Source of the DNA: Pseudeuparius sepicola | Lineage: Eukaryota > Arthropoda > Insecta > Coleoptera > Anthribidae | NCBI GenBank assembly: GCA_963920635.1 | Contig: OY987298.1 | Location: 55,345,949 to 55,409,948, forward strand | Length of the DNA stretch: 64,000 nucleotides | Direction of reading: 5' to 3' | Shown: piece by piece, positions 56,465 to 64,000 of the stretch | How positions within the stretch are numbered: position 1 is the first letter of the stretch | Layout of the letters: the number at the start of each line of letters is the position of its first letter | Made by a program: the position numbers and the translations under genes | Notes under the pieces: model-generated | The model's input: only the letters and a program-made list of their open reading frames with translations | Databases searched by the model: none | Told to the model about the DNA's origin: nothing

Positions 56465-56700
56465 TGGAAGGGAACACTAAACTATAAACTATTATTCCCA
56501 CACACAAACGAAACATACCTAATACAAAAATAATGGCGATGGCGTCATGGGATTGGTGTCTCTTCTATCTTCTCGAACGTTCGAGGATTCGGCGTCGGCG
56601 ACCGGCGCGACCTCTAGACCGCAACCGCCGAAAACGCGCGCAGGCTGTTGCCAGATTTCTCCAGAAATTACTCTATTTGCAAGTTATCACAAAAAATATA
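56465..56700. promoter_or_regulatory. GC-rich promoter-like patch
   Basis: This is an isolated GC-rich stretch (GGCGTCGGCGACCGGCGCG, CGAAAACGCGCGCAGG) in AT-rich sequence. It lies directly upstream of the MAITDDK start and contains AATGGCGATGGCG. It is consistent with a housekeeping-type promoter firing to the left. A rightward frame from 56533 is open for 85 codons but has no family resemblance. Confidence 0.4.
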
Positions 56701-57161
56701 ATAAAGTCTTGCTGTTTAAACGTCTTTATTGCCACATACCACTGGTGCCAAATCACTAGAGTCATTTTATTTATATTATTGTATTGTTAGGTTATTTGAG
56801 GGAAATTACCTACACCATTTATTACGCGTTTCTATATTATAGGTTAGTATATAGGTATAAATGCCACAATTTAGAAAGAAGGGCTTCGTATAGATATCCT
56901 GTATTCTTAATTAAAACCATATTATTAAGTCGTTAAATCAATTATTTTAGTCTTATTTGAATTTGTTATGAACAATTCGTTGGTCTGACAACCTCGCATT
57001 TTGTCCGCATAGACAATAAGAAGAGAATAAAAATACAGAGGTTTTTTGTTTAATGTTAGAGGACGCGTGCTTTTATTTCAAAAAATTACCGAAATGTTTA
57101 TATGACTTAATATTGTTTCAAAGTACCTACGCATAGATATTAAATTCTCAAAATATTACTA

Positions 57162-57590
57162 TGGAAAGTTGTCTCAAAATTAATTTAATAAAGTTGCCAC
57201 AACATCGACAGAGCCTAAACAATGTGATATTTCACAGGTAATTGAATGGGAGGCTGTGAGAATTTCACTAAGAAATGTTGTCTCAAAATTAATTTTAAAA
57301 AGTTGCCAAAACGTTCATAAGAGCCTAACAACGTAATATCTCACAGGTAAATGAATGGCAGGTTGCCAGAATTTAACTGTGGAATGTTGTCTCAAAATTA
57401 ATTTAGAAAATTTGCCACAACGTTCATAGAGCCTAACAATGTAACATCTCACAGGTAAATGAATGGGAGGTTGCGAGAATTTCACTATGAAATGTTGTCT
57501 TAAAATTAATTTAAAAAAGTTGCTACAACATTCACAGAGCCTAACAATGTAATATCTCACAGGTAATTGAATGGGAGGTTGCAGGAACTT
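57162..57590. repeat. Four tandem units of about 109 bp
   Basis: GTTGTCTCAAAATTAATTT recurs at 57169, 57278, 57386 and 57495. Each is followed by AAAGTTGCC, an ACA..GTTCATAGAGCCTA segment, TATCTCACAGGTAA and TGAATGGGAGG. Because the period is close to 108 nt, a false repetitive ORF appears on the minus strand. The array is inside the CCCACTAAGAA element. Confidence 0.8.
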
Positions 57591-57814
57591 TACATTAATA
57601 ATATGCTACCAAAGTTGTAAAAAGAAGTTTTGGTAATCTTGCAAATGCAAAATTCGCATAGAAATGTTCCTGGAAAATTGGCAAAACTTTAGTACGCAAC
57701 TTTACATGGTGTAAGTAGATGTAACATTGTGGGAACTTTTTGCAAGGTTCTATTCTTAGTGGGTAACTATAACGGTATTTTGACGTAAAAAAACGGTTGT
57801 TGGTTAGCTGGGTA

Positions 57815-58195
57815 GTAGCCGCACGCCACTCCTTACAGCCAATTCTCCTACAAAATAGGGCTGGAATCCAACCACTATACCCTGAAATAGGCGAGGTTTT
57901 TAGTGGGTAGGTATGCCCCCTCCGGGGGTGACTCTCACACTACCACGCGGAACGGCCGCGTGGTGCCTATAAAAGGTTTTCCTCTCCTATAGCAAAACTA
58001 CAAAAAAGATAATGATAAGAGTGGGGAGAAGAGAAATAACCATCGAGAATCCTAATTATGTGATTTCTATGGAGATTCGTCAATGATGATGGTTGCTGCC
58101 ATAACCTGGACTGATTAAGTCCTATCACAGCACAATATGTATTTTATTTTTTGAGATAAATAAAATATACTTTGTACCTACATTTTCTCGTGACA
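57815..58195 (+). mobile_element. LINE 3' end, downstream part
   Basis: It directly continues the LINE of 52695-53225 after the insertion: TTTTTAGTGGGTAGGTATGC, a GCCCCCTCCGGGGG hairpin, then AACCTGGACTGATTAAGTCC, ending in an A-rich AATAAAATATAC tail. This layout is usual at the 3' ends of Jockey/I-type LINEs in insects. Confidence 0.55.
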
Positions 58196-58530
58196 TTGGA
58201 CATTATATAGAATTAAAAAAGTACTTATAAAACCGTAATGTCAACCCATCCATATTGTATATGGTCAAACCTTAGACTCTACAATGGACAAACCGTGCAA
58301 CAAACCCCCACATTTCAACTATGTATTGCAACATGAGACCTGAAACCTGGCATTTTTATTATTGAGTTATGAAAGTGATATATAGTGTTCAACCGAAAAT
58401 ATAATTTATAATTGAAAAATAACACTATTTAAAGACCCGACCTTGATGTCATATTTCATTGTTGTTTGCGGACTGGAGTGACGCTACTCGACGAAAAAAA
58501 TTGCGACTTATTATAGGTTATGGGGGGGGG
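58196..58530. other. Non-coding stretch
   Basis: No exon or repeat end was recognised; a G10 run lies at its right end. Confidence 0.3.
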
Positions 58531-59230
58531 GGTATTCCTCAGACTAATGAATAAAGGGGACGAATTTGTTTACAAATTTAAGTGAATTGTTGACAGGCAT
58601 AGTTGTTTATCTATCCCCATGTTTACAAATATTGGTCCTTTACTGACCTGTCCCAAACAGGTTGTCACATTTAAGAGTAGCAATAACTAGGAATATCATA
58701 AATAAAACCGGCAATTTCTTTAATAGATGCATTGAACGTAAAATTGCCCCCACTTATAAAATTCACGCGGAACAGTAAAGTAAAATAACCTTTTCGTGTT
58801 CAAGACAGATTATGTAGGTGTTTTATTATTGACAAAATGGTTATAGTAGAGAACACCCATTACTCTTCGCACTAATCGGCAACGTTGCGGCAGTTTGACA
58901 GGGACTAAAGTTAGCGCTTGCTCAAATGGTTTGTTTTCCATTTTGTTTTGGTTTGTGCTTCGGTATTTGCTTAGTTTTACCAGAGAACAAACGCTAAATT
59001 CAAGTTTTTCGTGCGGTTCCAAGTTTAAAATATTAAAAAATAGTAAAAAGGTGCATTAAGTGCAAGTGCCTTTCCTCTAAAGTGAAAAAAGAGAATATTT
59101 CGTTCCATAGGTAGTATTTGTAAATACATTTATCTCTTTCATAAAGTGAGAGGGTTCAGCTTACTGTTTACATCTGTATAAAGAGGCTATAATGCGGTGT
59201 CCCCTTTATTCATTAGTCTGAAGGGTATTC
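58531..59230. mobile_element. TIR element with CAGACTAATGAATAAAGG tips
   Basis: GGTATTCCTCAGACTAATGA followed by ATAAAGGGGAC is mirrored at 59195-59230. The 640-bp interior is unrelated AT-rich sequence; the minus-strand frame at 58810-59022 has no recognisable family. No target duplication was settled because of the G run on the left. Confidence 0.55.
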
Positions 59231-60299
59231 TGTGATTATAGCAGAGCGGTACCTAGTTGTTATCTATGCTGTGTGGTTATATTATGGTAGAGTTCCTGGA
59301 TTGGAAGAGTTAGGACAATAATGTCACTTTCTAATAGAAAAATATTTTTTCAAAAATCACATAAAATTTGTGGACGAAAAATAATTTGGGATAGATTCCA
59401 TGGGCGTAACAAACTTCTGACCTCAGGAATATCTGTAATGTATTAAAGTTGGTCCGTGATACACGCGCGTCATCTATAGTCTACCTTACCAGAGAATACG
59501 AGCCTCAAGAATGCGAGTAAAAAAATTCGAATGTTGCCAAACTTCTCTTTAGGAAATATAAGAAACCAAAGCCATTACGCTAGTGCACCAGAATGGTACA
59601 GGTTTTTTGCGATTCGGCAACGCGTAGCAAGCCCACTAAATATTCATCCTGCAATCAGTATCCCAAGCTGAATATTTCTTAGAGCGACTGGCGGTCGTAA
59701 CTATCACGTACACTAGTCTTCGCCTCATAGCCATGCGCGAAGGGCGACAATTTGAGTTTTGCGGTTGTATAATGGCAGAGTCCGCGGAAAGACCATACAT
59801 AGCCAAGCCAGGGAAATTATCGCAAACGTAATAAGGGTTTGCGATGAGGAGGCAATTAAATAAGCTTTCAAATTACTTATTTTATCAGACTCCTCAACTG
59901 ACTACCAAAATGTTCACCGCCGTTATTACCGACGCCTGTGGCGGCAGCAATTTTATGGCCTCTATTCCCGCGTTTTTTATTTTACTTCCCCTATGCGTCT
60001 CTAGCGTTCTCTCCTATGTTTTACTATATACGAGGCGAGGAATAAAGTGAACAAATATGGGGGATTACTTAAAAAGCTCCTTCTATTCATTTAATTACTA
60101 TTATTTGGCAAAATCCACAGTTTAATTATGAAAAAGTGAAAAGCAATTTTGCAAACAAATACGACTTATATTATGTAGTAATAAAATTGAAGATGCAAAT
60201 TTGTTAAAATTAATGTATTAAATTTATAACATAATTAAAAACACATCGGAACAATATGTCTTCTAATGTAGAGTTAACCTCTGCTCTAGTTTGCTCTAG
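59231..60299. other. Non-coding stretch with one short ORF
   Basis: ATG at 59772 opens MAESAERPYIAKPGKLSQT and stops; the context (GCCATGCGCGAAGGG upstream, GTAATA as a weak donor) might be a first exon, but the evidence is thin. A small hairpin ATCGCAAAC/GTTTGCGAT follows (59818-59843). Confidence 0.25.
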
Positions 60300-61080
60300 T
60301 TTACACTGAAAGAATTCCGCCAAGGGAGTTGTTTTGCTAAGATTTTTTTGCTGCAATAAGTAGATATTTTGCTGTCATAGCAAAAAAAAATTGCTGTGGC
60401 AAGTAAATGTGTGTTGCTAAAACTTCTTTGCTGCCACAGCAAAATTTTTACTTGCGGTTATGTGGATGGGTCACTAGAAATGTCATTTAGTTAGCCCACT
60501 TACTAATCTCAAGCCAGTCCTTTAGTTACCACAGGTGAGTGCCGTCTGCTAAAATACACCCAGCTGTGGTAATTGAACTACTCATTTGCGGCTAGCGAGC
60601 CCTCAGAACAAGTGAATTGTTTTGCTGAAACTAACGGTAACTTGGAAGTGCGCTTGAGCAGGACGGCACGCCAGTGCTTGCTAGGTAACCGGGCCACCGT
60701 GATGACCGTGGCCTCGCCGCAATCATCGCACAGTCGTTGGTCCGCTAATCGTCTAGACCTACACTGAGGAAAAGACGCCAATTAAAGTGTCTTGCTAAGA
60801 TCCACTGACTTGGAGCAAATAGATTTCTAATAGCCGCAGTAAAGGCCTTACCATTCGTAAAAAGTTTACTTTGCTGTAATAGTAACAGCTTGCCTAATAT
60901 CGTTTTTTAGTTACTAATAAACTCACGTTTAAGGGTTAATAGAATATAAAAAAATATACTTGCGGTTAATAAGGCCCTACTTGTGATAGCATAAGTCACG
61001 GAATTGCAGTATTTAAGTTCACTTTGCTGATATGCACCTATTAATGACAATTAGTGCACTGATTTGTTGTAAATCAGTCA
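60300..61080. repeat. Repeat region with TTTGCTG/CAGCAAA motifs
   Basis: TACACTGA..GCCAA..GTTTTGCTAAGA at 60303 recurs in diverged form at 60762 in direct orientation. Between and after them TTTGCTG and CAGCAAA occur many times, partly as palindromes (TTTGCTGCCACAGCAAA). This looks like the motif-rich ends of an unidentified DNA transposon. Confidence 0.45.
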
Positions 61081-61109
61081 GTTGTTACTGCAGCATTAAC
61101 TCTACTAAA

Positions 61110-61312
61110 GGCCAGTAGATCATTCTTGAGGCGCGTGCGCGCCCCCAGCGCTAACGGTTGAACGCTCGTGCCGGTAGTCGCGCACCAAGAACGTTCTTGG
61201 TCGCGGACGTCGCGTCGCGGTTTTACAGTTCGGTGCCAGAGACGCCAGAGTGCATACAAGTGAGTAGTGCGGCGGTATAGTTGTCAAAGGCCAGTAGCAG
61301 CGTCCATAGATA
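61110..61312 (+). promoter_or_regulatory. Upstream copy of duplicated promoter/first exon
   Basis: CAGTAGATCATTCTTGAGGC, GCGTGCGCGCCCCC, CGTGCCGGTAGTCGCG and CGCCAGAGTGCATACAA|GTGAGT match the copy at 63614-63815. The donor is conserved, but the position of the start codon reads GTG instead of ATG. GCGTGCGC resembles an NRF1-type site. Confidence 0.6.
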
Positions 61313-62531
61313 CAGGGCCGTGTTAACGTAAAAGTTCATCTCTGGCGCCCCCCCCCCCAAATCAAAATTATGTTAACTAAATTAGTATTAGGTACATAAT
61401 ATAAAAAAAGGCAAAAAAGGTCTGGGGATATATACCTACCTAAGTCTAGAAACTTGAAATTACTAGAATTTGAATCATATATTATTAAAAACACACTTTC
61501 CTTGCTTTAAGAAATGCAAATTTATTTATAAGTTTGTCAATGTCAATACACTGCGCAAGATCGTTTTCAAGGGATAGCAAGCTTAAACCTGAAAGTCTTT
61601 CCTGTCCCATCGTCGACCTTAAATTTTATTTTATTAATTTCATATTGCTAAATAATCGTTCGGCAGATGCAGATGTGACAGGGTTAGAAAAATTCTGTAA
61701 GCCGTTTCTATATTTTTATAATTTGAAATAATGTCAAAACTGTAAAGGAGCTGTAGAATATCAAGTTGTAATTTAACGGAGGGAATAGTTTTTTTAGCAT
61801 TTTAGCTACTAATTCGTCGCCACACATATATAGAACGAGCAAAGATAAACTTCTGAAACTTGGTATGTGACATACTTGGGAGAAGAAATCATGAAAAAAG
61901 CGCACAAAAAATTGGGGTATTTTTAACTGTTCGACCCCCCCCCATTTGGGACGCCTATGATGAAGGTATATATCACATACCAAATTTCAAATTACCAATG
62001 CGCGTCCTTGAAATATTTAGAAAAAATTGTGTGTCAAAGTGTCCATTTCGGGGGCTATAGTCCCCTTAGAGCCCTTAGAGGGCATTTTTGAGGTCATGTT
62101 TATAGGAATTTTTCAATTTTTTTTGGATCGAAGAACGCGCCGGTAAATTATGGCAGGCTAATTTCTAATAGGTACGCATTTTCATGGCCCTCTGCAAAAA
62201 AATTTCAAAACGATTTTACTCAAAAACGGTGCACGCTATTGAAATTCAACAAGCACCATTTTTTTGTACAATACCCTGAAATTTTATAATTTCGCAAGAA
62301 ATCTGGGAAAAAATACACGCAAAAATTTGGAGTATTTTTAACCACTTAACCCCCCTCATTTGGGACGCATATGATTAAGAATGTCAAACTATCTCTACCT
62401 AGGTAAATGTCAAATCTCACAGGTATATCACATACCAAATTTCAGAATTTTATTTTTGTTCGTTCTGGAAATATTTAGAAATAATCGGTTGCCAAAGTGT
62501 CCATTTTGGGAGCTATAGCCCCTTTACGCCA

Positions 62532-63317
62532 GCCATACACGTAACGATATACTTGCGCAAGTTTAGACTTGCACAAATATACAGTAACGTGTGTTGGAAG
62601 ATTTTTGCGCAAATTCTAGACTTGTACAAGTCTTCAGAAAATTTCAATTTTCGATTCCAGACTTGGGCAAGTTTACGTTTGCACAAGTTTACTTGAACGT
62701 GTGTGGCACCATTGCGCAGATGAACTCATTGACGTTCGTATGCACGTCTGTTTGGGTTTTTTGCGCCAAAATGAGTGACGAGACATGTGGAGTGCGAGAA
62801 AATTTGGAAGATTTTATAAATATCTAGAAATGAACTATGCCTCTGGCAAGTAAAGAACAAAGATTACCACAATAGAGATAAAAAAAAACAACCGCTTATA
62901 ACAAATTAGTTGAAGTGTATTATAAAAAAATAGATCCAAGTGGTGATATGGCTCTTCGTATAACAGTATCTTGCTTTATAATAAATGGCGTAATCATCGA
63001 CAGAACCTTGAAATAAGTGTCTTCGTCCACACGCAGATAGTTGTTATGCCAGTCTTTGGGTGCAAATTTCAGTTCAGTCAATAAATTGATGTGTGAATAA
63101 TGTTCTCTTTTCATTAACCAGTCTTTACACCATATAGTTCGGTGTCTTTTAAAGTCTTTTCAGATTTTTTGTAACACAAAACACAACTGCCTGCTCCACT
63201 GACTTTCTCATCAAAAATGATGTTGTTCAAGTATACTTGTGCCGTCTGTGCTCTCTACCGAATGATGTGTGTTTGCGCAAGTCTAAACTTGCGCAAGTAT
63301 ATCGTTACGTGTATGGC
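62532..63317. mobile_element. PIF/Harbinger-like element nested in the hAT
   Basis: Tips GCCATACACGTAACGATATA and its inverted copy have TIRs of about 40 bp that continue CTTGCGCAAGTTTAGACTTG. CGCCA is present on both sides. CTTGCGCAAGT-like motifs repeat inside (62600-62700). It carries a transposase fragment on the minus strand. Confidence 0.75.
62920..63152 (-). pseudogene. Harbinger transposase N-terminal fragment
   Basis: The frame reads RTIWCKDWLMKREHYSH, then NLLTELKFAPKDWHNNYLRV, DEDTYFKVLSMITPFI and KQDTVIRRAISP. W..W..R...G/H.N.LL.EL, Y.R.....F..LL..V.P.I...DT..R..I.P is the N-terminal pattern of PIF/Harbinger nucleases. The frame ends shortly after, before the DDE residues, so only a fragment is left. 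Confidence 0.75.
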
Positions 63318-63613
63318 CGCCATTAGGGGGCATTTTTGAGCGTCAAGGCGTCAAGCGCCATTGGTAGACGTAGACAAGTTCCGAATTCATAACTTACAAA
63401 GATTGCAGTAGTTGTATGCGAAATCATTATCCTAGAAAAATAAAAATTGGTAATTGAAAAATTAAAAAAATGTTAAAATGTTAAAATGTTTTTTGAAGCA
63501 GTAAATTATTAGTACCAGCGCCTTTGTTGATTTTGGCGCCTCCCTGAATAGGGCGCCCGGGGCGAACACCCCCTTCGCCCCCCCCCCTTAACACGGCCCT
63601 GCATAGATATACT

Positions 63614-63815
63614 GATCAGTAGATCATTCTTGAGGCGCGTGCGCGCCCCCCGCGCTAATAATGGTCAAACGCCCGTGCCGGTAGTCGCGGACGTCGCAGT
63701 TTTAGAGTCCCGTCACAGTCGTCACAGAATAGTTTCGAAGTTCCGTATGCCAGAGTGGATGGAAGTGAGTATATAGTGTGCCGGTTTAGTTGTAAGCTCC
63801 AGTAGTATGTTTGAT
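63614..63815 (+). promoter_or_regulatory. Downstream copy of duplicated promoter/first exon
   Basis: GC-rich sequence (GAGGCGCGTGCGCGCCCCC) without TATA precedes the first coding exon at 63747. It is the more complete of two copies and likely the active promoter of the plus-strand gene. Confidence 0.55.
63747..63764 (+). CDS. Unrecognised plus-strand gene, first coding exon (MPEWME)
   Basis: The ATG at 63747 gives six codons to a strong donor GAA|GTGAGT. It is in phase 0 with the exon starting at 63927. The duplicate copy upstream keeps the donor but not the ATG. The product is not recognised. Confidence 0.5.
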
Positions 63816-63926
63816 AGACTTTAGAAATCAATATAAAATTTTTCAGAAGTAAAAGAAAAATTAAATCTATTTAAAAATTATGTTAAAGGAGTAACTAAAA
63901 TTTCTATAGGTTCTAAAATATTTCAG

Positions 63927-64000
63927 GTAAATAGCGTCATTCTCATCGAAAATGAAAAATTGCCAGTTTTAGACGGTCGTGGCTTCGTTGTTGTTTTTCG
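63927..64000 (+). CDS. Unrecognised plus-strand gene, exon 2 (cut by window edge)
   Basis: After acceptor AAATATTTCAG the frame reads VNSVILIENEKLPVLDGRGF and continues open to the edge. Joined to MPEWME it gives a continuous start. The pattern of charged and hydrophobic residues looks like a conserved protein, but I cannot name it. Confidence 0.5.

Larger units (their letters stand above)
53999..57763. mobile_element. TIR element (CCCACTAAGAA tips) enclosing a gene start
   Basis: Tips CCCACTAAGAA and TTCTTAGTGGG are flanked by TA on both sides. Both subterminal regions are rich in variants of GCAACTTTGTGGGAA (54010-54370 and 57600-57760). This supports a single element of 3.8 kb. Between the ends lie a Penelope-like insert, a TTAA MITE, a roughly 109-bp tandem array and the first exons of an unrecognised gene. 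An alternative is two separate insertions of one family either side of a host gene, but the TA-precise fit at both ends argues for one element. Confidence 0.5.
53228..57812. mobile_element. TIR element (CCCAGTTAAC tips) inserted in the LINE
   Basis: Tips CCCAGTTAACGAC and, inverted, CCCAGCTAACCAAC lie at TA sites. The two LINE halves abut it exactly. The left 770 bp contain repeated ACGTATAACGTCAATTTAACG units (53228-53440), an internal extra tip CCCAGCTAACCACG at 53442, and a tRNA-like sequence. The right remnant is only 50 bp. The rest is occupied by the 53999-57763 element. Confidence 0.55.
61313..63601. mobile_element. hAT element with perfect 8-bp TSD
   Basis: Tips CAGGGCCGTGTTAA and its inverted copy are flanked by CATAGATA (61305-61312, 63602-63609). 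C-runs lie just inside both ends. The interior has a partial internal duplication (CAAAGTGTCCATTT..GGGAGCTATAGYCCC at 62030 and 62500). No transposase frame was recognised. A Harbinger element is inserted in it. Confidence 0.85.

Noticed and set aside
57315..57560. Repetitive minus-strand ORF
   Set aside because: It is a by-product of a roughly 109-bp tandem DNA repeat whose period is near a multiple of three; no splice or family support.
59772..59829. MAESAERPYIAKPGKLSQT as a first exon
   Set aside because: The donor is weak and the frame stops at once; kept only as a remark in the surrounding region.

Overview
The window is nuclear DNA of an animal, almost certainly an insect (order not determined). 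It is AT-rich, has spliced genes with GT/AG introns, and is packed with nested DNA transposons, foldback elements and LINE remnants. There is no prokaryotic gene organisation, no long uninterrupted host ORF and no CRISPR.

The backbone is one host gene on the minus strand, an RFX transcription factor of the RFX5/RFX7 type. Six coding exons were assembled by hand with consistent splice phases: 46767-46981, 29656-29901, 28384-28576, 24003-24201, 9300-9415 and 6033-6264. They give the first 400 codons and the complete winged-helix DNA-binding domain. The gene continues past the left edge. Its first intron (16.9 kb) and fourth intron (14.6 kb) hold most of the mobile elements.

Left part (1-30 kb): a tRNA-like fragment, a piggyBac-like MITE, a short-TIR MITE, a decayed LINE, and a hAT-type MITE with an 8-bp target duplication. 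Six copies of a roughly 600-bp repeat, of which five clearly carry a 5S-rRNA-like internal segment and a terminal hairpin, lie between 7.3 and 23.4 kb. Also present are a shrunken THAP/DDE transposase gene, a recent tandem duplication that copied one RFX splice acceptor, and a long inverted repeat with a hammerhead-like core. Middle (30-46.7 kb, RFX intron 1): a long-TIR element coding for a nuclease-like/CXC protein, a palindrome interrupted by a second element with a readable empty site, a hAT-like element full of GGAAACTTTCC motifs, and nested pogo-like elements with a large foldback inside.

Right part (47-64 kb): beyond the RFX 5' end lie a pogo-like element with CCAGTTTTGGCC motif arrays, a hAT element broken by another hAT, and a LINE split by a stack of TIR elements. 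That stack surrounds a promoter-like GC-rich patch and the first two exons of an unrecognised minus-strand gene. At the right edge a plus-strand gene starts at 63747. Its promoter/first-exon region is duplicated about 2.5 kb upstream, and the two copies are separated by a hAT insertion that itself carries a Harbinger remnant.

The strongest leads are the 5S-derived repeat family, the hammerhead-bearing inverted repeats, the gene start inside the nested TIR stack, the three related pogo-like families whose arrayed motif differs while the TIR tip is shared, and the duplicated first exon with a lost start codon. All alignments were made by eye; no database search was run.
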